A DNA stretch of 64,000 bases from Eleginops maclovinus (lineage: Eukaryota > Chordata > Actinopteri > Perciformes > Eleginopidae): NCBI RefSeq assembly GCF_036324505.1, contig NC_086352.1, forward strand, positions 7,150,501-7,214,500, written 5' to 3'. Position numbers and translations under genes: made by a program. The stretch's first letter is position 1; every line of letters begins with the position of its first letter. Below the pieces are notes generated by a model that worked only from the letters and a program-made list of their open reading frames with translations, had not been told where the DNA came from and did no database searches. Shown here in pieces: positions 12,001 to 23,970 of this stretch.

Positions 12001-12500
12001 AAGCACAGTCAGCTGCAAAAGGGTCAGCTTTTCCAGATACTGGAGGGACTGACTTTCAAGGTCTAATATTGTTAAAGCCACCAATGCTCTGGATTTCAAC
12101 TTCAAATGGGTCGTTTCAATCAAATAGGAAGACCACATTTTTCTGTTGAAGACCTCTGCCATCTCTCCCATAAAATCGAACTATGGCAGTCAGCTTGTGG
12201 TGCTCAATGGGCCAAAAAATACACTCAACAGAAACGTGTATTTTCAGGAATGACGGCCCAGCTTCTCAAGATAGTCCGCAGATCCTGTTGTGAGTGGTTT
12301 CAAGTGGGATTCATTTCCTTTCTACAATATCAACGTGCAGATCAAAGCGTGCACGATTGAGAGGTAATGTCAGCTGGCTGATGTGAGCCTTTCGTCTATA
12401 AGTATCTGCAGGCTTTCTTCCCAGCTTTCGAAACTTAATATAGATTTCAACTTAAAAACGTCCTAACTACAACCGAATATCGGATAAAAAAGCCAAAACA
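9079..12500. other. Long unannotated stretch
   Basis: No recognised gene. A short gtgtc pentanucleotide repeat lies at about 11253-11273. Open frames up to 134 codons (11767-12171, minus) show no domain. Several short runs resemble generic fish repeat DNA but could not be assigned. Confidence 0.45.
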
Positions 12501-12748
12501 GAGTCTTTCCTCTTTGCTGAGTTGGCTCCAAAATGGTGGAACAACATCCCCACTGATGTCACAACAGCAGAAAGTCTACACATCGTCAACACAGACTGAA
12601 AAGCCACCTGTTTCCACTTCACCTGAGCCATTAAACACACAAATGTAGTGATTATTAGGTTGGTTACAATGGTTTGGCTTCAAGCAAATCTACCTGATGG
12701 TTTCATGCTTTTGTTGAGTTTCTATCTTGATGTTTCATTGCATTATTG
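12501..12748 (+). pseudogene. LINE reverse-transcriptase 3' end, fragment
   Basis: The frame from 12501 to the stop at 12597-12599 reads ESFLFAELAPKWWNNIPTDV followed by TTAESLHIVNTD. This matches the pattern A..WN.LP....A.SL..F that closes the reverse transcriptase of fish L2/Rex1-like LINEs. The usual lysine-rich ending is lost to mutation. The rest of the ORF upstream is absent or unrecognisable. The 3' untranslated region continues to 12748, is interrupted by a MITE, and resumes at 13232. Confidence 0.5.
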
Positions 12749-13223
12749 GGACCACTTTACAATAAGACTACCCTTATAAAGGATCCATAAAGGGTTTATA
12801 ATTAGGTTATTAATTAGGTTGTCAACACTTTATTAATCATTAAGAACCATTTATAAACCAGCTCTAACATAGATGTCATACATCAACACAGGCTCACTAT
12901 TTGGCAAAATGACTACTCCTTATATTGGCTACCTAGCTTCCTTCCTCATCTTCATCAGCCAGCATCCTCGGTATCTGTTGTTCACTGAGTTGAAGATGCT
13001 GGCTGATGAAGAAGATGAAGTAAACTAAGTAACCAATATAAGGGTTAGCAGTACAGATAAATGTGGGCTCACTATTTGGCAAGCAACTGGTCACAGTGGC
13101 CCTGGTTATCTCATGTCTTATAAAAGCTTATTAATGATTTATAAAGTGTTCACAACCTAATTAATACATAAATTACACATTATTCAAAAACCCGTTATAA
13201 GGGTCTTATTTTAAAGTGGTACC
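12749..13223. mobile_element. Palindromic MITE, 475 bp, with target duplication
   Basis: Ends ggaccactttacaataagac and, reverse-complemented from the right, ggtaccactttaaaataaga form terminal inverted repeats that extend well inwards, through the ataaaggg and attaggttgt blocks. A perfect 8-bp target duplication, cattattg, lies at 12741-12748 and 13224-13231. Nested inside is a second hairpin with arms of about 48 bp (12919-12966 and 12995-13043), and a 17-bp direct repeat ggctcactatttggcaa at 12891-12907 and 13066-13082. No reading frame. The 8-bp duplication suggests hAT or Merlin-type transposition; superfamily not certain. Confidence 0.85.
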
Positions 13224-13231
13224 CATTATTG

Positions 13232-13262
13232 TAAATCACTTTTGATTAAGCTAAATTTAAGG
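13232..13262 (+). repeat. LINE tail, continuation after MITE
   Basis: The bases taaatcacttttgattaagc then taaattta resemble the gtaagtcgctttggataaaa tail of fish LINEs. Joined to 12748 across the MITE they restore a continuous tail. Confidence 0.4.
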
Positions 13263-14876
13263 TAGTGTAAAGAAGGCAGACATCTCTGCGGATCGATAAC
13301 TCCAACACTATGCAACTCACACAAAAACGATCTAGATTGCAATTCCAGTTCAATAATTTTGAACTTCTAACCCTAGCCCTAACTGTCCCTTTAAAATAGA
13401 TGTCTGTAGTGTCAAGTAAGGACATAAACTCTCTAAAGCACCTTTAGAGAGGTGGCATCCTTTAAAACGCTGCACTGGGCTACGTTACTGTCTGAGACCA
13501 TGGCTTCACGCCCCACTCACAGACTGCCATGATGCCCCTCTTTCAATCATCTCTTTACAAAAAAAAGAGCACAGATGGTCCAGTGTTATTAAAAAGGAAA
13601 CACTGTCTGCGTGCATGCCTGTGAATATAAGCAAGAGAAGGGGAAACAGAGAGGAGAGAAATGAGCGTGCTCTTCACTTCACAGTGAATAATCTCTGTGA
13701 GAGTAAGTGCCCAGTGTTACATGGAAGTGCACTCCTTCTCAGGACTGAAACTGAGCAACTGTAAAATTGCAAAGAAGCTGCAGTGAATCAGAAATAGCTT
13801 CAGAGAAATCTCGCCTGGCTTTCAAGAGTATATTTTCTTAAAGGCTTTATGAATCTATGGATGATTTATGCTTTAACTTTTCATTCTGGCTCACAGATTC
13901 ATATCTTGTGATCCGAAGGGTTTGCCTGCAGGGTTCAAACTTCAATTGGTGCAGAAAATAATAGACGCATCAAAACAGCAGAAAAAATATTATCGTACTA
14001 CTGATGCTTTTGTGTGTTGAATAGGTCCTTATGAAGTCATTTCACTGTGTATCCAACATCGTGCAGCCCTGCTCAAAAGCTAAACTGCTATTATATCCAG
14101 CTGTTGATTGTGGGAACTGTGAAGAGAGGGATGATTGACAAGGTGCTTTCAACAATATGAAATCACAACATGAAAAGGAAAACGTAAACATCTGGATATT
14201 TTCATGACACCAGCATGTGCTTATGCATCTCTTTGCACGTATATTTCTATATCCTGCTAATGACAACGCCATGTTATTACAACTGTAGTGTGAACAATGC
14301 GTGTAACATCAATCAAAGCAGTAAACCCCACTACCCTGCTCTTGTGAATCACTGCCCTAACTGCCTCCTCTTCTCCGCTCTCAATAGAAACGTCTGCTGA
14401 AGAGCATGTGAGTGACAGGCGGCCGACAGCAGTAATCATGAAGCCATTCATGCTCCTCTGCGTGACGCATTGTTTGTTTTGGCTCATGAAGCCCGGCTTA
14501 GTGCTAAACTCTGCGATCCAGGTTTTATTCACCAGGATCCCACTCTACAGTTCACACCGGAAGAGCGTTTTGTCCATCGGATGACGGTGACAATGCGTAC
14601 TGATCACTGTTTCTCTGGGAACGTCAGAGGAAGAAAATATGATCTGGTACTGGACCCACGTCACCCTCTGCAGCTCAGACCCTATATTAATCTGTGCAAT
14701 ACGGACTATTTTCAACATGCACAATTATTCAACGGTCCAATACTCATAACACTTTTTAACAAGTATTGTGGTCCTTCGGAAGATCCTTCACTAGGCACAG
14801 AGCTAAAGTTCGTTAAGATGATGGAAATTGCCAACACTAAAAGTTTCCCAGTTTATTTTTAAACAAGGTATACCTA

Positions 14877-14880
<4 letters not shown>
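13263..14880. other. Unannotated stretch
   Basis: A 130-codon frame at 14470-14862 (+) is the longest open frame here; it has no recognisable domain and no flanking splice pattern, so it is not called a gene. Confidence 0.45.

Positions 14881-14909
<29 letters not shown>
14881..14909. repeat. (CA)n microsatellite
   Basis: Perfect CA tract of about 14 units. Confidence 0.97.
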
Positions 14910-14913
<4 letters not shown>

Positions 14914-15109
14914 ATCTGAGGCCTCGTTTTCAGGGCACGAGGGAATTCTTGCTCTATGAGGCTCCTTATATCTTCTCATGAATATTCAGTGTGAAACAGA
15001 CAAGGCCCAGATGTAAAGTATTAGGCAGAACTGGGCCACGTGTATAATTGAAGAATCCCATTAAACTTTAAACTTCCCTGAGTTTAAGGTCTTCATGAGC
15101 GCACTGCTG

Positions 15110-15245
15110 ATTTACAGAGTCCCTATTATGTTTTTTGCGGGGTTCCCTCTCCTGTAGTGTGTTGAAATGTCCCAATTTCCCATATCTTATATAGGTTTTG
15201 GTGCATGTCAATGGTCTACTATGGCTCAAATCCCTGGTGTCCCCT
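15110..15245 (+). repeat. TTAA-MITE family fragment
   Basis: Shares cctgtagtgtgtt, aggtttt.gtgcatgt.aatgg and a following tctac..tggctcaaatccct block with the complete element at 49808-50162. The TTAA end and the rest of the body are missing or decayed. Confidence 0.5.
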
Positions 15246-16876
15246 CTAGAGGGGAGTTTCTCTCTGTATCGAGAGTCAGAAATTACATTTTCAGGCTGTG
15301 AATAAGAGCGAAGCATCTGCATCGATAACTTGTTTGTCTTCTTTGTTATGACAAGCTGCAATGAAGCAAACAAAGCACACACACCTTGAGTGTTTTAATA
15401 AACGGACAGACAGGAAATTGATGCCGCCAACAAAGATGAGGGGTTCGATAATCTCTCCGGGGAGCCGTGTGTGAGTCAGCGCTACCGTCTGGGAAACAAA
15501 CTAATGTCACAGAGAGTAAGGAGCGGAGCGGAGCTAACATCTGGAGAGGACGTCAGAGCAGTTAGATAACACTGCTGGAGGCAAAGGTTCACTGCCAACT
15601 TTATTACACTAAATCTATGACCTATTTGAGGTATCCCTTACTACCACGTATCACTGGGGCTTTTTGTTCCCCTAATCTTTGGTGTTCCCATTCAGATTAC
15701 TGTTTGTAGGACAGTAGTATGCGAGGAATCTATGGAAACGTATTTCTATGGTGGCTGACAACGGCCCCAAAGATTTCCCTTAGGAGAAATGAGCCGCAGA
15801 TTTAGAAACGGTGCAAATATAAAAACACAAATGTGCCAAAAGACATGCAAATGAAGAAATATATTTACCGACTTCAGGAAACATGCGCACAGTTTTCTAA
15901 AAGCGATGCATAAACGAAACGCAGCGAATACAAAACACTGCAAAGTGACATCTCAATAAAAGCAGTTTGAATATAATAATGTATTATTAATAAATAGGAA
16001 TTAGCGCAAACATTACTTAACAATTGCCATGTGTAAACAATGAAATGCAATGCTTATAACCTCACAATCATCCCTTCCTGCTGTTGCTACTGAACAAGGT
16101 GGGCCCTTATTCTCAGGCTTCAGATAGAGCTAATTGGGTCGTCACATTTCTCCATTCTGTCTCATGATTGCATTTGTATTTTTAAACTTGTTTTGTGAAT
16201 TAAATGAATAACAAGGCTCTATTATTGTTATTTGCTGTGGATGTCAGCTGAATGCCTGCAAGTTAAAGATACAGAAACTGCCCAGAGCGAGGCCAAACAA
16301 ACACATGAGTCGAGTCTCTCAAAAGAGCAGTGTCTGTTATGGTCTCTCTGCATAACAAATCTGCCGCCCATTGTTCACTCTCTCTTCACATGTTGGGTTA
16401 TTGTTCAGTCACACTGCTTTTACCACCTGCCCACTCCTTTAACACACCACGTTATATTAAAATGATCTCCACAGAAATATCCATCAACCCACTATAAGGC
16501 TAAGTCCATCGTTGGCTACATTTTGGAAGCTAGAAATTAGCATTAAAATGAAGGGTCATACAGAGAGATAATGGAGCTCTCACCGGTAATTTGAGGATAC
16601 CTAAAACCATTTAGAAAGCAGGAGGACTTCCCTCATAGCGAGCAATTATTCAAAGTGTGCACTGTACATGAAAGGGACGAGTTAACTTCTAAACTGAAAC
16701 TGGGACAGAGGGTTGGGCAGAATGAGTGGGAGAAAGAACATACAAAAATAAAGATGCATTCAAAAGCAAAACGACTAACATATGGTGAGGGGTCGCAGGT
16801 TTACCTCAGTCCTTAAGAAACCACCACATAAATAAACTCTGCATTCATCAAACTATATTTGAGACACAATAGAGGC
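15246..16876. other. Unannotated stretch
   Basis: No gene. The part 16070-16220 has mixed composition without repeats and could be a conserved non-coding element, which is only a guess from appearance. Confidence 0.4.
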
Positions 16877-17000
16877 AGTAATGCCAATTGGATGGTCAAC
16901 CACTTTAGTCCAGAGTTAAATATCTCAACAACTATGGAGTTCATGTTCCCCAGAGGATGAATCCTATTGTCTTGGTGCATCCTTGGACTTTTCATCTGTT
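16877..17000 (+). repeat. Dispersed fish repeat, 5' part
   Basis: Contains accactttagtccagag, aatatctcaacaactatgga, gttcatgttccccagaggat and cttttcatct in the order familiar from a common fish interspersed repeat. The expected continuation is found only in pieces at about 17320-17365 and 17680-17780. Confidence 0.4.
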
Positions 17001-17679
17001 CACACTTCTAAATATCCAGAGAAATATCTCAACATCTATTACATAGATTGATTGCTTTATATATTGCATCACAGCAGCTCCATTTGCAACATCAAACAAG
17101 GACCAATATTAAGACACGATACAAGCAAACAGACATAAATACACCTTTACAATCACTGAAGAGATCATGTTCAAGACCCTGTAACGTACATCTGACCTGG
17201 GATTTCACTCTCTATTTCATTTTAAGGATTGACTGGTGCACAAAGGAGTGTTACAGTTCAGCTTTATGAAATTGTGGTTTACACATTCAGAATAAACTGC
17301 AATAACACAGATGTTTTTCCCAGAGTGAGCATTAGGTCAACATTTACATTTGTCCACTTTTTTACTTTCAGTAGAGACTAAACTCCCAATGAATTGAGTG
17401 TCTTAAAGAACAAACACATAGCTATCACTCACACCAAATAAAAGTCGGACCTGAAGTTAAGATCCACAATGTTTAATAAAGAAAAGAAAACAAACAGTAA
17501 CTCAAGCAGGAGCGTACAGTAAACAGAACACGTCTGAACCTAGCTCACCCTCTTTGCCTTTTTACGAACCTGACATACAGCATGAGGACCAAATACAATA
17601 AGCTAGACAAATTAGACATGATGGCTTTTTAACCAAAGACTATAACAAAATAAAACAATAAACAGTGACTCAATTAGCA

Positions 17680-17780
17680 TTTTCGCTCCTAGCCTTCCAA
17701 ATGTAATGTTACTCCCATTAGCATTGGTTGTACTTTGTGGTTAGCGCCAGTTAGCAAGTGTTAGCATAATAAAGATCTGC
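17680..17780 (+). repeat. Dispersed fish repeat, 3' part
   Basis: Carries cccattagcattggttgtac, tttgtggttagcgccagtta and gcaagtgttagcat, the expected 3' part of the repeat begun at 16877. Intervening DNA at 17001-17315 and 17366-17680 may be later insertions. Confidence 0.4.
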
Positions 17781-18711
17781 AAAGCGTGCTGGCGTTGTGT
17801 CGTTGTGAAGAACTTTTTCTGGTGTCAAAACCTTTGTCTTATGAAATGGTTTTCATAGTCACGGGTGACATTTGATCAGTGTGCTGGAGTTCATTAAGCG
17901 CCAGTTATTGAGCTGTAACAGTAGCTTATGTGAAGAATATACCAATAAATGAACGACAAAAACAACATATCAGTAAGAACTGGAGCAGGGATTAAATAAA
18001 AGTCACTCTGTGGTCAGTCAGTGCCCCTGTTGGTAAGGACAAGTGCTGTTTCCAATACAAAATGACATAAATCAGCTGCGAATTCAAGCGAACCGAGTTT
18101 TGTGTGTGGTTGTTTTTTAGTCAACACTGAATGATGTCCAAAAAACTACACGGAGCAAAGATCTATTTCAGCAGAGATAGAGTACACATACAACTGACAA
18201 TGGGGACGCCATTCATCTGAAACTGACACATATCGACTCAAGAGGAGCTCAGATCCATCTTGTGGTGACACCTCTGTGTTGTCCTCTAAACCTGAAAAAT
18301 CTAAATGTGTATCGAGGGTATGTACCGGCATCACTGTTGACATGAGCAAATAGAACTCTGCAAAATGTATCTGTAAACACATACCTGACAGTCAGTGAAG
18401 TATAGATGCTGCCAGAAATTGATTTTCCATGTACACACATACATGAAGCTTTACACTGGGGGGGTAATGTCAGACTAGCCTGAAGGGTAACTCTTGTTTC
18501 TCAAGGATGGTGAGTGGATTATACTTATCCAGAAGCAGTACCATTTCTCAATTATTTTAATGCATAACAATTTCAATATATTAAAAAATGGACCAATCAC
18601 AATCAATCCCACAACTCCTGGACAGACACACTTTATGCGAAGAAATCCATATTTTAGAATCCCATCAAACGCCATGCAAGTTTCACAAGCCTGTATTAGC
18701 TACAAATCTTT
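17781..18711. other. Unannotated stretch
   Basis: Nothing recognised. Confidence 0.45.
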
Positions 18712-19027
18712 GTCCAGCAGTGGCTCAGTCAGTAGGGGCTTGGACTGGGAATCGTAGGGTCGCCGGTTCAAGTCCCCAAACACACATGAAATATGGAAAG
18801 TGGACTGCTACTTGGAGAGGTCCCAGTTCACCTCCTAGGCCCTGCTGTGGTGCCCTTGAGCAAGGCACCGGACACCTCCAATCCCCCCTCCCCATTGCTC
18901 CCCGGGCGCTGCACAACAGCTGCCCACTGCTCCTAGTACTAGGATGTGTTAAATACAGAGGACCAATTTCACTGTGTGTGCTCTGCTGTGTGCATGTATG
19001 TGACAATACAGAGGGTTTCATCCTCCG
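18712..19027 (+). mobile_element. V-SINE, full-length copy
   Basis: The tRNA-derived head has an A-box-like tggctcagtcagtagg at 18721 and a B box ggttcaagtcc at 18765-18775, the internal RNA polymerase III promoter. The conserved central core ggtgcccttgagcaaggcac starts at 18850 and is followed by ctccccgggcgctgcac. The 3' part ends tgtgacaatacagagggttt. This order is that of vertebrate V-SINEs. A matching copy lies at 62226-62540 on the other strand. The frames reading through it are not genes. Confidence 0.85.
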
Positions 19028-20190
19028 ATCCTAAATCTGAGAGCCTGGTGGAAATATCCAACAACACATTCCCCTCTGGAAAGACTTTGGTATAATTGCT
19101 GTATTTGGTTCAGAAGTGAAGAGTCAATATTTGGGATTTATTTAGATCAAATCATATATTTAACTTAGATCTTACCCCAACAACAACAGACCTTTTTTAA
19201 GGCGAGACACGGCAGGAAAAAACATCGTTTTTCATTCACTGGTCAATTTTGATTCCGTGACGTGTTTTCTTTCAGTCTTTTGGAAGGAACACGTACAACA
19301 TACACATTTAGGTGTTTCTTTTACTAAAGTTTGTCGATTTACGTCTGTAGATTTATCCTAAATTCACCAAAAGTTAGCATTCTAACACAACATATACAGT
19401 AGTACCGTGACCGTTGTCTGCACCATGTAATCCCAAGTATTCCGTCTCTCCTGCACAATGTCATCGGATCCAAATATGGTCATTTCCTTTGTATCAGCAA
19501 CCAATCATGGAAGTACAAACAATCATTTTTAACCTGACTTTATCCAATGTTCAGGCTTGTGTTCCTGAATATGCACATTTTGAATTAGATAATGGCTCTT
19601 TTGCATATTTAAACATGCTATTTCAGAAAACTTGTAATACAAAAAACAATTGTCTTAATGTAAGTAATTAACTGGAGAAATGTCATGCTGATCCCCTTAA
19701 GTTTAAAAAAATGACCCTATTCACATCATACCAAGGAAGTATATACTTTCTAAAACATAAAAGACAACTCTATATCCGTCCTAATAATATCCATCCCTTT
19801 GAATAAATTGGAACAAGGACTACAGATCACCCCAGTGAAGACTTCAGCCCAAATCTGCAGAAGCATCTTCTCTACATCAATCAAAAACTTAGAGTATTCA
19901 TAGAGTCGAATACACAGAGGAAATGATGTTTGACATGGGCTTTACAGAATAACCTCCACAGACACCTAATGTATACAGTATGCATGCAACAAGGGAATGC
20001 ACACCATCCAACAATTCTGGCACGACATCACTGACTACATCCTTGATATGTTATGCCTATTTAATTATAAATAATGAGCTTTCTGCAGCTGCTTCCTTGT
20101 GTTGTATAGCAATGGTGTGTGTTTTACACTGACTGCAATACATGTCTGTATGACAGCATGTCAAAGATCTGTTTTTACATTTCTTTAACA
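19028..20190. other. Unannotated stretch
   Basis: No gene recognised. A segment near 19979-20040 (catgcaac, gaatgcaca, ttctggcac) resembles one at 20683-20740. Confidence 0.4.
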
Positions 20191-20790
20191 TGTCTTTTCT
20201 TCATTACAGGACAAAGTGGTTTACAATTTACCACAAATACCACACATTTCCATAGACTTCTGGAGGCAGAAATGTGGGAGCATTAGGACTCTTCGCTTCG
20301 CTTACATGTAATGTTTTTATTAAAATCAGCGTTTCTTGGAAGGAGAAACCCAATTTGGTGTAATAGCTGGTGTTGTGAATCATCAGAGGGTATTACATTA
20401 CCACATATCAATATTTTGGTAATTTTAAACTATTAGAACATTTGTGAATATTGCGACTACATGTATTGCGTTTCATTGCCGACTTTAAACAGCAAATGAG
20501 TTTGTCAGTATCTGCTTTATAATCAGTGGCTTTATTTGCCAAACTTACAGAGTACACAGGGGTTTAAATATAATCATTATAGAAAGATAGAAGTGCAATG
20601 CTAAGCTGTATTTATGTTAATGTTGGCATTTAGGGATTTAAGGATGTTTAAAATGTGTTTTATAGAGTCTGATATGTGTTTATGCATGCCACAGGAATGC
20701 ACACTTCTGGCACAACATTTTTCACAACCTCTGTTTCTTGTTTGAGTGCCACAACCCCCACTTCCCTCCCTATAAAGCACCTTTCTACTT

Positions 20791-20868
20791 TACCAGACAA
20801 AGCACTTTACAATTGACCGCTCATTCCCACACACACCATCACACACCAATGGTACCATGAAAGGCTTC
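20791..20868 (+). repeat. Dispersed fish repeat fragment
   Basis: Contains gacaaagcactttacaattg then cattcccacacacacc and accaatggtaccatg, a familiar fish interspersed-repeat signature. A diverged version, gacaaagtggtttacaattt, lies at 20212-20231. Confidence 0.4.
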
Positions 20869-21430
20869 CTATCGGGAGAAACTTTGGGTCCATGCTAAAT
20901 GACACTCGGCATGCGAACAGCAGTCACGTTTTGGTCCGCAAGGGTCTTATCTGATGTCATCTTTCTAATAAAACCCTGAATCTTACCTAACCCTAAGCCT
21001 AGCCCTAAAGATGGACTTGCTGTACCTTCTGGTTTTCTGTGGTCAGTTTTCAAAAGAACACACATTTTATTACAGGTTTCTTCGAAGGACCTCGGTCAGC
21101 CTCATATTAAATGTCACATCATGCTCCTTCACCTTTAGCCTTCGTCTTTACAACCTACACACTGAATTCCTACTGAATCTTTTCATGCAGTCGATGGAAA
21201 AAACTTTAGTCGTTCTGTAGATTTTTACGAGCTCGAATGTTGGAAGTTGATTAGTGTTGCGTGTTTCTCAGACTCCAGTGAACAATATGGAGATGAGGCT
21301 CCGTATGGTAATGGCAGAGAAGAGTGTTGTCGGTGTGATTATGTAAAACCAACCTCTGGGACTGAAACGTGCTGCCTTAAATCTGCATTATTTAAAATGT
21401 CCAGCAACTTCCAAAAGCAATCACATTGTA
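20869..21430. other. Unannotated stretch
   Basis: Nothing recognised beyond short unassigned open frames of 69-73 codons. Confidence 0.4.
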
Positions 21431-23180
21431 TAGAAGTCTATGAGAAAATGACCCAAAATCTCCTTTGATTGATAACTTCATTAAACATTTTCCTGATGTG
21501 TTTATGTGAAGTCTTATTCAATACAGCATGATGTTCATTTACAAACTGTTGATCCTGTTTATAATAAAACTGAGTTCATAGAAGTCTATGAGAAAATAAC
21601 ACCACTTAAGTCTTGATTTATTTCCTTGCTAAAAAAAATAGTAGCAGAGCTTAAGGATTTAATCTCAAATGGTAAATCTTCTTCAGTACATCCAGAAGTT
21701 TATTTAGTAAATGATGGTCCCATGTTGAGTATAGGGATTTTATAGAGGTCTATGAGAACAGTAACCTGCTTCCCTCCTTAATTTATTCCCTCTAAACATT
21801 TTCCTGATGAGTTTATGGTCTCCCCTCGTCTCCAGAATTGAATGCTTATAGTTATTGTTATTTCATTCTTTTCTAATGATTTTTCTTTTGTCATTTTGGC
21901 TAATATAAAGAGTTTGGGAGTAAAAACAGCATGAAAACACACAGTAATTTAAATGTGCCTTAATCCTGCTGCTTCGAATAATCAGCTCCAAATTAATGTG
22001 GATTAATCCATGCTAGAAAGAAACCCCAACAAAAGCACCATTTCCTAAAGAAACAAGCTGTTTTATAATAATTTACCTCGCAAGCATAATTACTGAGCCT
22101 CTAAAGACAGGATGGTTGTGACGGTACATTAACTGAAGTATTCCATGTGCTGTGTCTGGACTATGCTTTTCATTGTTACCTAACCAAATGTCATAATATG
22201 ACATACATTACAATAATAAAAGGTAACTAAATGACTCCACTTCAAAAAGGTCTGATTCTATAGAAGTCTATGAAAAAAGGACCCTACTTCCCACTTGATT
22301 TATTACCTCAGTGGTTATGGTATCCACGTATCCAGATGTAAGTCTTTTTCCATAAAGCATGGTGTTTATTTAGTACATTTGGCCCCGTTTAGCGTTAAGG
22401 ATAAACAATAAAGCAGGGTATGCTTATTCATTCACTCAGTTAATAGATGACTTGAAATCAAAAGGAAGTCAGATTGAATAGAAGTCTATGAAAAATGTGG
22501 CTATTCCTCGCTTGATTTATTACCTCAGTGAACATTTTCCTGATGAGACTATGGCCTCACCAAGTTTTGACTGACTGACGAGACTATGGACTCACTCACC
22601 TCACTCACCTCACTCACCTCACTCACCTCAACTCACCTCAACTCACCTCACTCACCTCACTCACCTCACTCACCTCACTCACCTCACTCACCTCACTCAC
22701 CTCAACTCACCTCACTCACCTCACTCACCTCACTCACCTCACTCACTCACATCTGTTCCAGCTCTTGTGTCACAGTTCTGCGCCAGGTGGTTTTGGGCCT
22801 CCCAGGTGTCCCACTTGTTGTATTACATTAGTATAAATGTTCCTGCTGATTTAATGATCTCAGTATCTAATTTGGAGTAATCTTCAATAAAGCAGGATGT
22901 TCATTTAGTAAATGATGGTCACTGCTAGAGTAAAATAGATTAAGATAAACTCAAGCACAAAATTGATCGAGATTAATCCACAGCTCTAAATAATCCCCAA
23001 AGAGCGCACCCTTCCCTAAGAATCAAGCTTTATTTTTGTAAGTTTCAATAAAAAGGATCATTTTGATGTTATATTAACTAATTATGCAGGATTCCAGATG
23101 CAGTGTCTGGACTTAATGTGTTGTTCATGTTTTCCTTACCAACCAGAGCAGAAACAGTATATCATCAGGTCATCAGATAT
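21431..23180 (+). repeat. Degenerate tandem array with higher-order duplication
   Basis: The core tagaagtctatgag or a close variant starts at 21431, 21580, 21743, 22261 and 22479. Each is followed by a cttgatttatt block, several by acattttcctgatgag, and then by a block like gatgttcatttagtaaatga (seen near 21520, 21690, 22360, 22900). A second segment (gattaatccatgctagaaag near 22000; gattaatccacagctctaaa near 22960) is also present twice, about 955 bp apart, with matching order: ...accatttcctaaag.../...acccttccctaag..., attaact, and gtgtctggact. So a block of core units plus this segment appears to have been duplicated. No protein coding. Confidence 0.7.
22588..22750. repeat. (TCACTCACC)n 9-bp microsatellite
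   Basis: About 17 copies of a 9-bp unit with a few 10-bp variants (extra A). It interrupts the last unit of the surrounding array. The Ser-Leu-Thr repeat frame is an artefact of the 9-bp period. Confidence 0.95.
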
Positions 23181-23854
23181 ATTTGGGTAATTATTAATTC
23201 AGTCTAATAAATTAAAGCCTGTGTTTATCTCGCTCTGCGTTTAGCCAGAGGACGGAGAAGCAGAGCATGAAAAATTCATAAAATATAACCGTGTCTTTGC
23301 CCCTCTGAGACGGAGAATTTGATAGTAAACATTTCATCCCACTCCCTTAAAAGTATGACTGCTCCACTGAATCCCTAAGGTTGCATCAAACTCGAAAAAC
23401 ATGAGAAAAAAACACTGCAGATTATCTTCTATAACAGAATCCGTGGTAATTAACCATGTCATCAACAATATGCAAATGCAGAAACCTCATTAATTGAGGG
23501 ATGCTTTACGACTGAAACTGGAAACAACTTCTAATCCGAACCATGTCTGAAAATGGGATTAGGAGTCTGTTGATGGACTTTTTTAAACCGTCTGGGAGAG
23601 TTTGCTCCTCGAACGTCATTTCTCGTGAGTTGGGAGAGGTTCAAAAACTCAGCTGGTCTGCAGGAAGAAAGATTAGACTGGACTGGGTTTAGAAAAGAAA
23701 GCAGAGTGAGAAAATACTTGAAGAATTATCAAGGTCATTGTGGCAAAACAAGTTTAAGAAATGTACAAAAGTGTGTTAATATGTTGCATATCATTTGATT
23801 TGACTTGGTCTTTTTGAGCTTAAGCATTTGATACCATTCAATGGAGTATTTTCC
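23181..23854. other. Unannotated stretch, possible regulatory element
   Basis: The part 23450-23560 holds a perfect octamer ATGCAAAT at 23470-23477 next to TAATTGA and TAATTAA cores. Conservation is unknown. Confidence 0.3.
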
Positions 23855-23970
23855 CACATGGTCATGGTGTCTGGAGCTTATCCCATCAGAGCCTGGCTGC
23901 AGGAGGAGTGTGTGGATATGCTAACACAGATCGACACACTCTCATACTTAAACTCACACCTCAGGGCAGT
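23855..23970 (+). repeat. Dispersed fish repeat fragment
   Basis: The order ggtcatggtgtctggagctt, atcccatcag, then gacacactctcatacttaaa and ctcacacctcagggcagttt matches a common fish repeat, in diverged form. Confidence 0.4.

Noticed and set aside
11767..12171. A 134-codon minus-strand frame
   Set aside because: No recognisable motif and no splice context.
14470..14862. A 130-codon plus-strand frame
   Set aside because: No domain recognised, no exon boundaries and no promoter; length is within what chance allows in 64 kb.
18721..18790. tRNA-like sequence with A and B boxes
   Set aside because: It is the head of a V-SINE; the remaining SINE body follows directly, so it is not a tRNA gene. 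The same holds at 47461 and 62500.
20190..20870. Possible local duplication of 19979-20290 and 20683-20870
   Set aside because: Similarity is limited to short blocks that are part of a common dispersed fish repeat; two independent fragments are equally likely.
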